Assembly (NCBI RefSeq): GCF_001264245.1 | Contig: NZ_CP011339.1 | Location: 434,001 to 498,000, forward strand | Direction of reading: 5' to 3' | DNA length: 64,000 bases | Source of the DNA: Microcystis panniformis FACHB-1757 | Lineage (GTDB): Bacteria > Cyanobacteriota > Cyanobacteriia > Cyanobacteriales > Microcystaceae | Part shown: piece after piece, positions 44,584-53,049 of the stretch | Position numbering within the stretch: the first letter of the stretch is position 1 | Layout of the letters: the number at the start of each line of letters is the position of its first letter | The notes under the pieces: generated by a model | What the model saw: only the letters and a program-made list of their open reading frames with translations | The model's database searches: none | What the model was told of the DNA's origin: nothing | Translations under genes and position numbers: made by a program

Positions 44584-46008
44584 GTGAGGCAATTTGTGGT
44601 TAATAAGACAAAATCAAGGCTTAAAAGCGGAAAATCAAGCAAATTAGCGGCTAAACCTGTTAAAAAGCGGCGATTGTCCGGTAAATGGTTCCTGACAGCC
44701 CTAGGCTTAACCGGCTGCGCCCTAGTTTCCGCTACGGCCGGCGCTATGTTGGCTGTGTCTCTCTCCTCCACACCTTTGCGACAAGCTGCTCTCAGTCCCC
44801 AAGAAGCCGCCGCTTTTAACAATCAGCAGGCCATATCCTATCAAAATCTGCAACTTCCCGCCCTCAACCGTCCCGTTAATATTCTGGTAGTTGGGGCTAA
44901 AGTGTTGACATCCGATGTCAAGGAGGCACAAACCCCAGATTTGGGTTATCATGCCCCGGTTAATTCCTTAGATGGTTTAACCGATACCATGCTGTTACTG
45001 CGTTTTGACCCCCAAAGACAGAAGTTAACCATGCTTTCCATCCCCCGGGATACCCGCACCGATATCGAGGGTTATGGGGAGAAAAAAATCAATGAAGCTA
45101 ACGCCCTTGGTGGACCTGCTTTAACGGCGGAAACGGTTAGTCATCTTTTGGACGGAGTGGCTATCGATCGCTATATTCGCATTAATGTGCAGGGTGTGGA
45201 AAAATTAATTGATGCTTTGGGGGGGGTGACGGTATATGTTCCCAAAGACATGAAGTACAAAGATTTTAGTCAACACCTCTACATTGACCTGAAAAAAGGG
45301 GAACAACACCTTAACGGCGAGAAATTCCTCCAGTTTGCCCGTTTTCGTTACGATGCTAACGGCGATATCGGTCGTATCCAACGACAACAGCAATTAATGC
45401 GGTCTTTAGTGGAACAAACCCTAAAACCAGCAACTTTATTGAAAATTCCCGATATTATTAAGGTTATCCGCACTCATATCGATACTAATCTCAGTTTAGA
45501 GGAGTTACTCGCTCTAGCCGGTTTTGCCTCCAAAACTCAGCGCGCTGATGTGCAAATGCTACTGCTACCCGGAGACTTTAATGGTGATGGTCGGCAGGGG
45601 ATCAGTTATTGGCTACCCAATCAAAGTAAAATTCAAGAGCTAGTGGCTCAACATTTTAACCACGGCTCTTTTATGGCTGACATCGAAGAAACCACGCAAC
45701 CGACTCGCATAGCTGTGGAAGATAGCACCGATAATCCAGAAGCGGTGCAAACTCTAGTCAGATATCTGCGCTCATTGGGTTATGAAAATGTTTTTGTCTC
45801 TAAGTCTTCATCGCCAATTCTAGAAACTACCAAAATTATTGCTCAAAAAGGGGATAATTCCCTGGCTGCTGCCCTACATAATAGCCTTGGTGTCGGGGAA
45901 GTTTTGGTGGAAAGTACGGGGAATCTCGCTTCTGATGTGACGATTAAAATCGGTCAAGATTGGCAAGAAAAATCGGCTAATCTTTCTGAGCCATCCCTAG
46001 GCAACTAA
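44584..46008 (+). CDS. LytR-CpsA-Psr (LCP) family protein
   Basis: 474 residues, GTG start, basic N-terminus, one membrane helix (WFLTALGLTGCALVSATAGA, about 38-58), LCP domain about 120-280 (DTMLLLRFDPQRQKLTMLSI, SIPRDTRTDIEGYGEKKINE) and a C-terminal LytR_C-type domain. LCP enzymes transfer polysaccharides from polyprenyl carriers to peptidoglycan. It may act on products of the glycosyltransferase cluster, but is not linked to it. Confidence 0.92.
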   Translation: MRQFVVNKTKSRLKSGKSSKLAAKPVKKRRLSGKWFLTALGLTGCALVSATAGAMLAVSLSSTPLRQAALSPQEAAAFNNQQAISYQNLQLPALNRPVNILVVGAKVLTSDVKEAQTPDLGYHAPVNSLDGLTDTMLLLRFDPQRQKLTMLSIPRDTRTDIEGYGEKKINEANALGGPALTAETVSHLLDGVAIDRYIRINVQGVEKLIDALGGVTVYVPKDMKYKDFSQHLYIDLKKGEQHLNGEKFLQFARFRYDANGDIGRIQRQQQLMRSLVEQTLKPATLLKIPDIIKVIRTHIDTNLSLEELLALAGFASKTQRADVQMLLLPGDFNGDGRQGISYWLPNQSKIQELVAQHFNHGSFMADIEETTQPTRIAVEDSTDNPEAVQTLVRYLRSLGYENVFVSKSSSPILETTKIIAQKGDNSLAAALHNSLGVGEVLVESTGNLASDVTIKIGQDWQEKSANLSEPSLGN

Positions 46009-46011
46009 GAA

Positions 46012-46114
46012 AAAAATCAAGTTTATCTGGGTTATTTATTAGCGTTGGGTTTCATGCTTCAACCCAACCTACGTTCTCAGAGAAAAATCAAGTTTATCTG
46101 GGTTATTTATTAGC
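46012..46114. repeat. Palindromic REP flanked by a 32-bp direct repeat
   Basis: CGTTGGGTTTCATGCTTCAA (46042 onward, with CCCAACCTACG following) is the widespread cyanobacterial GTTGGGTTnCATGnnTCAACCCAAC palindrome. Its two sides carry the identical 32-bp sequence 46012-46043 and 46083-46114; the right copy is the 3' end of the Uma2 gene. A second REP lies at 47824-47857. Confidence 0.8.
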
Positions 46115-46786
46115 CAAAATTTGACAAAAATCTTGGTGTTCTTGACTAGCTATTCCTTGTTGTAATATTGCCAAAACTTCGGCTAAATTGCCCGATAATA
46201 AAGCATTTTTATCCAGCCATAATCCGGGGAAGACTTGGGAGCAAAATGTCTTATCTTGATTTGATTCTAGGGGCAAATATTCCCCATCAGTTAAGCGAAA
46301 CCAATCCAATTGAGCATCATAAACTCGCCAGATAATATACTCTTGTACTCCATGGTGACGATAAACTTTGAGTTTTTCGTGTAAATCGTAGGAAGCAGTA
46401 GAAGCAGCAATTTCTACGATTAATTCTGGCGCGCCTTCTACATAATCATCTTCACTAATGCTTGATTGTCCACTGGTTTCTATTCTTAATAAAGCATCTG
46501 GTTGTGGTTGATTATCCCCATCCAGTCGCACAGTAGTATTATCCAGTGTTTCTACTCCCGGTGTCGCCACTTCGTAGGCAGTTAACCAACCGATAATATT
46601 AGCGTGGGGTTTACCGTGGTTTTTGGCTCTCACCGCGGCTGCCATATAAACAACTCCTGCGATTAATTCAGCTTTTTTTAGCTGTGTCATTGCTTGATAA
46701 CGGCGCTCGAATTCAGGACGAGTTAATCTATCGCCATTTTCGAGAGGGGGAATAATATGGGGGGAAACTGTGTTAGTCGATAGCAT
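46103..46786 (-). CDS. Uma2-family (DUF820) PD-(D/E)XK protein
   Basis: 227 residues. The nuclease-like core is APELIVEIAASTASYDLHEK, then LKVYRHHGVQEYIIW, with the acidic and Lys positions of PD-(D/E)XK. These proteins are abundant in cyanobacterial genomes, where they expand in parallel with mobile elements; biochemical role unknown. Its final 12 bp lie in the 32-bp duplicated segment next to a REP. Confidence 0.9.
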   Translation of the reverse strand: MLSTNTVSPHIIPPLENGDRLTRPEFERRYQAMTQLKKAELIAGVVYMAAAVRAKNHGKPHANIIGWLTAYEVATPGVETLDNTTVRLDGDNQPQPDALLRIETSGQSSISEDDYVEGAPELIVEIAASTASYDLHEKLKVYRHHGVQEYIIWRVYDAQLDWFRLTDGEYLPLESNQDKTFCSQVFPGLWLDKNALLSGNLAEVLAILQQGIASQEHQDFCQILANK

Positions 46787-46941
46787 AATTTTTGGCTCAT
46801 CAAGAAACTACTATCAAGGCTTAAGTTTTCTTACCAAACTCAGTTAATTTATCGATTGGGTTCAGCTGGGTATCGAGAACATCGAAGATATCCTATACTT
46901 ATTTTACAGCGTTTCTCATCATTTACCTGGAACCTTGCGCC

Positions 46942-47583
46942 ATGTTTGCCTTAGTTTCACTAGATAAAATCGAGCTACCGGCGGGATCCTTAGTGAGATT
47001 ACCTGCCACTTGGCTAGATTATCAAACTTTGTCTCGGCAAAGGGGCGACAATTCTCAGCCTAAAATCAAATATCACAATGGAGAAGTCTTGCTTATGTCT
47101 CCACTTCCTAAGCATGGACGTGATGCCCATTTAATTGCTAATATTATCATCACCTTATTGGATTATCTGGGGCGTGAGTACGAGGCTTTTACTCCCGTAA
47201 CCATGGCATTACCAGAAACAAGTGGTATTGAACCAGATTATAGTTTTTATATTGACCATTGGCCGGCTATAGCAGGGAAAGCCAGAATTGACTGGGTAAA
47301 TGATCCTCCTCCCGATTTAGTATTAGAAATTGATGTCACCAGTTACTCGAATGTGGATGATTATCTGCCTTATCAAGTGCCTGAAATTTGGTTGTATCGT
47401 CAGAAAAATCTCTATATTTATTGGCTAGATAATCAAGAGTATATCCCTCGCCATCAAAGTCAATATTTTCCTAACTTTAACCTACAAAATCTAGTTTCTT
47501 TCTGTGGAGAAATTGCCGACAATCGCAATAGTAGTATGGCAATTCGTCAACTAAAACAACATCTCGAAGATTTTTATAAGTAG
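46942..47583 (+). CDS. Uma2-family (DUF820) PD-(D/E)XK protein, catalytic Lys apparently lost
   Basis: 213 residues, divergent from the other Uma2 gene. GIEPDYSFYI and DPPPDLVLEIDVTSYSNVDD, then YLPYQVPEIWLY match the fold, but where family members have a Lys after the ExD element (as in SSLDKF) this copy reads YSNVDDY. The family core is otherwise complete. It may be structurally intact but inactive. Confidence 0.85.
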   Translation: MFALVSLDKIELPAGSLVRLPATWLDYQTLSRQRGDNSQPKIKYHNGEVLLMSPLPKHGRDAHLIANIIITLLDYLGREYEAFTPVTMALPETSGIEPDYSFYIDHWPAIAGKARIDWVNDPPPDLVLEIDVTSYSNVDDYLPYQVPEIWLYRQKNLYIYWLDNQEYIPRHQSQYFPNFNLQNLVSFCGEIADNRNSSMAIRQLKQHLEDFYK

Positions 47584-47626
47584 GGAGGCACAATTATTTG
47601 TAGGATGGGTTAGCGGTAGCGTAACA

Positions 47627-47808
47627 GGGAGCATCTCACCTTTGCAATGAGCATAAATACTTAGTGGAAAAATAGGCTTTTCGAGGGTAATTCTTGTTTT
47701 AATTCTCCATGTACGCAGTCTTTAAAAGCCTCTATTTCGTTCCAAGACACGATTAAGAGTGGCTTTTAGGCTAAGTATAATTACTCATCGCGTAAATGAG
47801 ATGCTCCC
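47627..47808. repeat. MITE family D, 182 bp with 8-bp target duplication
   Basis: Inverted ends of about 38 bp begin GGGAGCATCTCA and end ATACTTAG on each strand with scattered mismatches. GCGTAACA is repeated exactly at 47619-47626 and 47809-47816. Removing the element joins GGATGGGTTAGCGGTAGCGT to ATGAGCGGACGTTGGGTT, a known-looking REP, so it inserted into that repeat. The 47584-47911 gap contains only this, a REP and a family R fragment. Confidence 0.88.
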
Positions 47809-47816
47809 GCGTAACA

Positions 47817-47905
47817 TGAGCGGACGTTGGGTTTCATGCTTCAACCCAACCTACGTTCATCTTATATTTAATTCCACTTTGTACCTCATCATTAAGATAA
47901 CTGCT
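47817..47905. repeat. REP palindrome plus fragment of dispersed repeat R
   Basis: 47824-47857 holds CGTTGGGTTTCATGCTTCAA with the following CCCAACCTACG; 47881-47905 reads GTACCTCATCATTAAGATAA then CTGCT, the same as the AGCAGTTATC end of family R on the other strand. Directly upstream of the next ATG. Confidence 0.7.
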
Positions 47906-47911
47906 ATAACC

Positions 47912-48415
47912 ATGAATAATTTTAAAATACTGCTCATCGGCTACGGTAATACTTTAAGAAATGATGACGGAGTGGGAGTGAGAATAGCCGAAATTATTGC
48001 CGGGGAGAATTGGCCTCATGTGCAAGTTATCGCTACCCATCAATTGACTCCTGAGTTAGCAGCCGATATAGCTGATGCTTCCCTAGTTATTTTTGTTGAT
48101 GCAGTATTATCTAGTCAAACCGATATCCGGATAGAAAAATTAGCGGCAGTTACCGAATGGAATAATTTCGGTCATGCAGAAAGTCCCGCTTCTTTATTAG
48201 CATTAACTCAAGCAATTTATCAACAAACTCCCAGGGCCTGGGGAATATTTATTCCTGCTATTAACTGTGAATTTGGTGAAGAATTATCAACAATAACTCA
48301 AAAGGGCTTGACAAATGCGATTAAAGCTATTAGGAAAATTATTACTTCTGAGGATTTGACTGAATACCAAAAGCAGGACTTTGATAATCTTCCGGCAGAT
48401 AATTTTCAGGAATAG
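47912..48415 (+). CDS. Hydrogenase-type maturation protease (HoxW/HupW-like)
   Basis: 168 residues from the ATG at 47912 (MNNFKILLIGYGNTLRNDDG); an open frame upstream runs through repeats and is rejected. GYGNTLRNDDGVG and VIFVDAVL carry the nickel-sensing acidic residues; this family cleaves the C-terminal peptide of NiFe hydrogenase large subunits. No hydrogenase genes are adjacent. The last 74 bp overlap the convergent channel gene, which is unusual; its C-terminus may be extended by a lost stop. Confidence 0.8.
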   Translation: MNNFKILLIGYGNTLRNDDGVGVRIAEIIAGENWPHVQVIATHQLTPELAADIADASLVIFVDAVLSSQTDIRIEKLAAVTEWNNFGHAESPASLLALTQAIYQQTPRAWGIFIPAINCEFGEELSTITQKGLTNAIKAIRKIITSEDLTEYQKQDFDNLPADNFQE

Positions 48416-50024
48416 TGCTGTGATTGCCATCCCGGAGAGCCTTGTAGTGAGGAGACATAATTTCGATACCGACTTCGTTACATTTATCCTGAATATTTTG
48501 GTGTAATTCAGAATAAATATACACCATTTTGTTAGGATGATCGGTGTAGGCATTTAGCTGATAGCTGACATAAAAATCATCGAGACTGGTTTGCAAGACA
48601 AAAGGAGCAGGTTCTGAGACAATAAATTGGGTGGCTAAGGCTGCTTCTTTCAGAGTTGCGTGAACCTTACGCCAAGGTAAATCATAACCGAGAGTGACTG
48701 TGGTTTGCAAAATTAAAGGCTGTTTGAATTCCCTTTGAGAGACACTAAAGTTAATCACATTGGTGTTTAACAGCGATGAATTAGGAATCGTGATAATTCT
48801 ATTAGCCGGTGTGCGAATACGGGTGACTAATAATCCTTTTTCAATCACATCTCCAATAACATCACCAATAGAAATTTTATCTCCTAGTTGAAAAGAGCGG
48901 GTATAGATGAGGATAATTCCTCCTACCACGTTAGCGATAGCAGAGGTGGAACCCAAGGAAAATAGCACCCCTAAAAATACCGACACCCCCTGAAAAGCAG
49001 GAGAATTAAATCCGGGTAGATAGGGAAAAGCGATGACTATAGCTAAGGCAATTATCAGCAGTGACAGTAAATTATAGGTTGGGTTTGCCCAATCGGGATA
49101 GAAACCATGGATTACTAAATTTTCTCTTGCCAAGGCGGTGAAAAATGGTTTAATCGCTCTCAACAGATAGTGAGTTATAAAAACAATTAGCAGTATAATA
49201 AAAATATTGGGTAAATATTTTGCTATCTCTTGGGAAAAAACTTCCAAAGCACGAAAAAAGTATTGCAGAAAACCATCACCAAATTTTCTAGTCCAGGGAA
49301 AAAGACGAAGGACAAAAGTTAAATAAAAATAGAGAATAGTTAAAATAATTAGAGTGCGGATAAATTGCAAAATTCTTAGGGAAAAAATTCCTATTGTCCT
49401 AGAACTAATAATCTCAAAATTTTGGAATCCGACCCCAGGAACTAGGGAGGTGATTAATCTCTGAATCTGGGGAAAACCCCGCGAAGATATAAAAATCATC
49501 ACCCAGAAAATTAAGACCGTGGACAGGGTAGCACTTACCGTCAAAACTGCATCTTTTAAGAGGTTATCTGGTTGACGTTCTTGACGATAACGGACAATGG
49601 CCGCTTTAATCTTTGCTAAAGCTCGTTCGGCCAATACTTCTTGACTGACCGCGTGTAATTTGGCATCTTTAGAAGTAATAGTAGCAATAACCGTATCTCC
49701 CAAAATAATCGAAGGGTTTTTGTCTTCAGGATCAATTTTTATAGTTAAATCTTCAGGAGAAAGAGCATCGTCATCGGCAATTTTTTCAATTCTATCTGTA
49801 ATCGATTTCGCTCTTTCTTGCGCTGAAAAAGAACCTATTCCCTGCCGAATAGTAAAAAGTTCTTGATTATCAAGCATGACGGGAAAAACTTCTCCCAAAG
49901 TTTCCAGGGGTGTTTCCTGTCCTTGTTTAGCAGGATTATTCTGGGCTGCTATCATGAGGATGGGGGATAAAGTCAGTAACAAAACTAAACAAAACAGCCC
50001 TAGGTAACGCCAGATTTTTTTCAT
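48342..50024 (-). CDS. MscS-family mechanosensitive channel with signal peptide
   Basis: 560 residues. N-terminal signal (YLGLFCLVLLLTLSPILMIA), a periplasmic region about 30-145, several membrane helices, the pore helix GVLFSLGSTSAIANVVGGII, then the beta domain IGDVIGDVIEKGLLVTRIRT. Large cyanobacterial MscS-type channel for osmotic down-shock or other small solutes. Overlaps the maturation protease gene by 74 bp at the 3' end. Starts 4 bp after the stop of the next gene upstream. Confidence 0.9.
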   Translation of the reverse strand: MKKIWRYLGLFCLVLLLTLSPILMIAAQNNPAKQGQETPLETLGEVFPVMLDNQELFTIRQGIGSFSAQERAKSITDRIEKIADDDALSPEDLTIKIDPEDKNPSIILGDTVIATITSKDAKLHAVSQEVLAERALAKIKAAIVRYRQERQPDNLLKDAVLTVSATLSTVLIFWVMIFISSRGFPQIQRLITSLVPGVGFQNFEIISSRTIGIFSLRILQFIRTLIILTILYFYLTFVLRLFPWTRKFGDGFLQYFFRALEVFSQEIAKYLPNIFIILLIVFITHYLLRAIKPFFTALARENLVIHGFYPDWANPTYNLLSLLIIALAIVIAFPYLPGFNSPAFQGVSVFLGVLFSLGSTSAIANVVGGIILIYTRSFQLGDKISIGDVIGDVIEKGLLVTRIRTPANRIITIPNSSLLNTNVINFSVSQREFKQPLILQTTVTLGYDLPWRKVHATLKEAALATQFIVSEPAPFVLQTSLDDFYVSYQLNAYTDHPNKMVYIYSELHQNIQDKCNEVGIEIMSPHYKALRDGNHSTIPENYLPEDYQSPAFGIQSNPQK

Positions 50025-50027
50025 CTT

Positions 50028-51125
50028 CTAAGCCACAATTGCACAGGAGCGATCGAGTTTAATACCTCTTTTTTTCATCGTAGCATGGAATAGTTCTGTG
50101 GATAACACCTGTTCCACGGGATAAATCCCGGCTTTTTGGAGTTTTGCCCCTAAGATTAATTCTGCCACGCTGCCAGTTCCCCAGCCAGCTGCTTGAGCAG
50201 TGTTCTCGTGAACCATAGTTGCTTGATAAACTGCTTTTTGCTGCCCTTGCCATCCGGCGACTTTTGCTAACATTGCTACCCCAATTCCCGAAAATTTATC
50301 GGTTACTTCTGTCATGCGATAACTAACTTGGGAAAAAAACTCGATTCCCCGAGAACTTTCTACCCAAGCATCGGGAAAAATATGGGCAGTAATCCAAGTT
50401 AAATGATTATAAAAATCGGGAATAGAACCAAATTTTGTGATCACATTTTGCACTGGAAAAGATTCAGCAAAAGTATAGGTTTCTGGCATATCAAACCAAT
50501 AAACACCAGTTTTACCCAAAGGAGCGGGAAAGTCAATTACTTCTCTAGCAGTATAGGGTTCAATCTCTTGCCATTTTCCCTCAATCCAAGCTAAAAAAGG
50601 CTTTTTTAAACCGAGAAAAGTTGTCCGCATCACAGTTAATCCCGCACCTCCTGAACCGGCTACGGCATAATTTAAACGGATCGTTTCTACCCTATCTAAC
50701 TGTTCGACTCCCTCTCGCACTATACTATTAGAAATACCGGGGAAAATTCCCGTATTAACCACGGCAGTTATTCCCGCTTTTATCGCTAATTCTCGATAGG
50801 GGATTAACTTTTGATAAAAAGAACGATGATCACTAACATCAATATAATTGACTTTTTCTTCGATGCAAATTTTTACTACCCTGCCATCGCGATAATGAAA
50901 GGGACCAGCACAATGAATAACTAAATCACTCTTTTTAATTGCCTGTCTAAGCTTGTCTATTTCTTCTAAATCTAAAGCCAAAAACTGCATTCTTGGCAGT
51001 AATTTAATCGCTTTTTCCTTGCGTCCTGTGATAATAATTTTAGCTGCAGTATGATTAATAATATCTAGGGCGACACTTTGACCAATGCGACCAGTGCCAC
51101 CTAAAATTAAAACAGTTTTTTCCAT
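50028..51125 (-). CDS. Saccharopine dehydrogenase-like oxidoreductase
   Basis: 365 residues from the ATG at 51125 (MEKTVLILGGTGRIGQSVAL); an upstream extension to 51188 is less likely. NAD(P)-binding LILGGTGRIGQS, then DLVIHCAGPF and the C-terminal YTFAESFPVQ. Homologous to saccharopine dehydrogenase/trans-acting enoyl reductase-like proteins; substrate unknown. Probably in one operon with the channel gene downstream (3-bp gap). Confidence 0.88.
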   Translation of the reverse strand: MEKTVLILGGTGRIGQSVALDIINHTAAKIIITGRKEKAIKLLPRMQFLALDLEEIDKLRQAIKKSDLVIHCAGPFHYRDGRVVKICIEEKVNYIDVSDHRSFYQKLIPYRELAIKAGITAVVNTGIFPGISNSIVREGVEQLDRVETIRLNYAVAGSGGAGLTVMRTTFLGLKKPFLAWIEGKWQEIEPYTAREVIDFPAPLGKTGVYWFDMPETYTFAESFPVQNVITKFGSIPDFYNHLTWITAHIFPDAWVESSRGIEFFSQVSYRMTEVTDKFSGIGVAMLAKVAGWQGQQKAVYQATMVHENTAQAAGWGTGSVAELILGAKLQKAGIYPVEQVLSTELFHATMKKRGIKLDRSCAIVA

Positions 51126-51214
51126 GGCAACTATTAATAATGTTTGCCCTAGTATAGCATCCTCTTGGCAAGTTTCCCTATTTTCCAAGATGCAAATTTT
51201 AGAATAATCCCAAC

Positions 51215-52669
51215 TTATTTAATGCGTCCGAGGGGCAAGAAAATGGTTAAAATCTCACCTTCTTCGGGTTTTTCACGCACAATAAATTTACCTCCCAAAG
51301 CTTGAAAAAGGTTTTTAGTTACCTTCATATTCAGACTTAAACTACCGGTTTCTGGTTGAAACATTAGGACTTTTCCCAAAGCTTTGAGGGTAAGATTAGG
51401 TGATTTTATTTGAGTTTGAAACTGCATTTTTAATTGATTTCCTGCCGTTGATATATGTACTTGCAACAGGCCACCACTAGCCATACTGCGAGTACATTTT
51501 TCCACGACTCCATTTAACATTTGATCCAATAAATTCGGGTCGCTAATTACCGAAGGCAATTTTTTCGGTACATTAACTTCTAAATTGACATTGCGCCTTT
51601 TAGCTTGTTTTTGCCACCGGGGAATACTATCTTGAAAGACTTTTTCTAGAGCAATTGGAATTAATTGAATCGGTTTATCCCCCAGAGGATTAATACCCAA
51701 TTCTGCGGCTCGAAAAATTAATTCCATGCGCTGAATTTGTTCACTACATTCTAAATCGATTGTTTCTAAATATTTTTCCACATCTTCCGTTACTTTGGCC
51801 CGTTTTAACAATAATCTGGTAATGGTGCGAATGGTGGTTAAAGGGGTGCGAATTTCGTGGGTTAAAGCGCGCAATAATTCCAAATCACAACCCGATTCTA
51901 AATTAGAATTATCTTCCTTTGGCGGAGTGATTTCGGCATTGATAGGCGATTTCGTTTTTTTCAGGTCTAAGTTAGACTGGTCGGGTAAATTTTGCAGTAA
52001 TTGGCGACTAAATTGGCTAACTAGACGATAATCCGGCGAGGGACTGCCATTAGCCTCGATAATTGCCTCTAAAGTCTCGATTTGCGGATAACGCAGATTA
52101 ACTAATCGTTGCCGCAACTGCTGCCAAGCTTGCTGAGTGAGGACGGGATCAAAGGAAAATTGAAAAGAGGATAAACCCCACTGATCTTCGCCTAAAACCA
52201 GCAAAAGAGCGAAACTTTCGCTAAAAACCAGACAAAATCTTTCATTAGCAATCGGATCCGTTGGCAAGAGAGGCAATTCATGAATCTCTGTCGGGGAAAT
52301 ATCGGCGGCGGATTTTTCCTGAGAAGGCAATTGCAAACCCAGCCATGGTAAATGTTTTAAAGCTTTAACGGTGAAAACACCGAATTTAAAACCCGTTAAA
52401 GCCTTGCTTTCTCTGACTAAAGCCGTCGGACCGGAGAGAATTAAACCCCGACCGGCGGCAGCATTATTTTGGTTTTGTAATAAGATATTTTCTAAAGCGG
52501 CGATCGCTGCGAACCATTCACTTTCCGCTTTTAGATGCGATCGCTTGAGCCATTCTGATAAATTAGGATAAAAAGCATTGGGGGTGAAAGTTTCCCGGTC
52601 CTGATGGTCAGTCGGCGGGAAAATATCGCTTAATTTCGGTAAAGACCCCTTTAACATCGTCTTCATCAC
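51215..52669 (-). CDS. Sensor histidine kinase with poorly conserved ATPase domain
   Basis: 484 residues. N-terminal sensory region about 20-230 without a named domain I can assign. H-box ALTHEIRTPLTTIRTITRLL (about 290) is standard. The ATPase domain is atypical: the N-box region reads NLLDQMLNGVVEKCTRSMAS and no clear DxGxG G1 motif is seen, though a G2-like segment (ETGSLSLNMKVTKNLFQALG) is present. It may have weak or no kinase activity. No response regulator gene is adjacent. Confidence 0.85.
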   Translation of the reverse strand: MMKTMLKGSLPKLSDIFPPTDHQDRETFTPNAFYPNLSEWLKRSHLKAESEWFAAIAALENILLQNQNNAAAGRGLILSGPTALVRESKALTGFKFGVFTVKALKHLPWLGLQLPSQEKSAADISPTEIHELPLLPTDPIANERFCLVFSESFALLLVLGEDQWGLSSFQFSFDPVLTQQAWQQLRQRLVNLRYPQIETLEAIIEANGSPSPDYRLVSQFSRQLLQNLPDQSNLDLKKTKSPINAEITPPKEDNSNLESGCDLELLRALTHEIRTPLTTIRTITRLLLKRAKVTEDVEKYLETIDLECSEQIQRMELIFRAAELGINPLGDKPIQLIPIALEKVFQDSIPRWQKQAKRRNVNLEVNVPKKLPSVISDPNLLDQMLNGVVEKCTRSMASGGLLQVHISTAGNQLKMQFQTQIKSPNLTLKALGKVLMFQPETGSLSLNMKVTKNLFQALGGKFIVREKPEEGEILTIFLPLGRIK

Positions 52670-52769
52670 TGACTAGATACAAATTCCTTAACTAGAATAG
52701 TACCCCCGTCAATGCTCATCCCATAACGGTAAAACCGAACTCTATTGGCAGTGATATCCGCGTTTTGAT

Positions 52770-52849
52770 AACAGTTATCTTAATGGTGAGGTACAAAGTT
52801 TTACTTTTGGGGAGTCGGTAGTCGATAGCAAATTAGGTTACACTTCATC
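52770..52849 (+). repeat. Dispersed repeat family R, copy 4
   Basis: ACAGTTATCTTAATGGTGAG through TTTTGGGGAGTCGGTAGTC and TTAGGTTACACTTCATC. Lies between the kinase and the SNF2 gene. The remaining gap (52670-53049) shows a TCAGTTATCAG microsatellite but no gene. Confidence 0.8.
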
Positions 52850-53049
52850 GAGGATGATCAGAAAGGCTGTATCAGTTATCAGATGTGAGTTTTCAGTTTG
52901 CTGATCATATTTTTCTCTGATCCAGAGAACTTTTGGGCTCCCAAAGGGATAAGAATAGGAAAGTGTGGAGAATCCTCCCATAATCGCTACAATTTTTCTA
53001 GAGGCTAAATGTTGCCCTCATTTAAGTTCTTTTGTACTCATTAAAAACC

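Noticed and set aside
47759..47911. N-terminal extension of the maturation protease
   Set aside because: It runs through a MITE end, a REP and a dispersed repeat; the ATG at 47912 begins the conserved fold.
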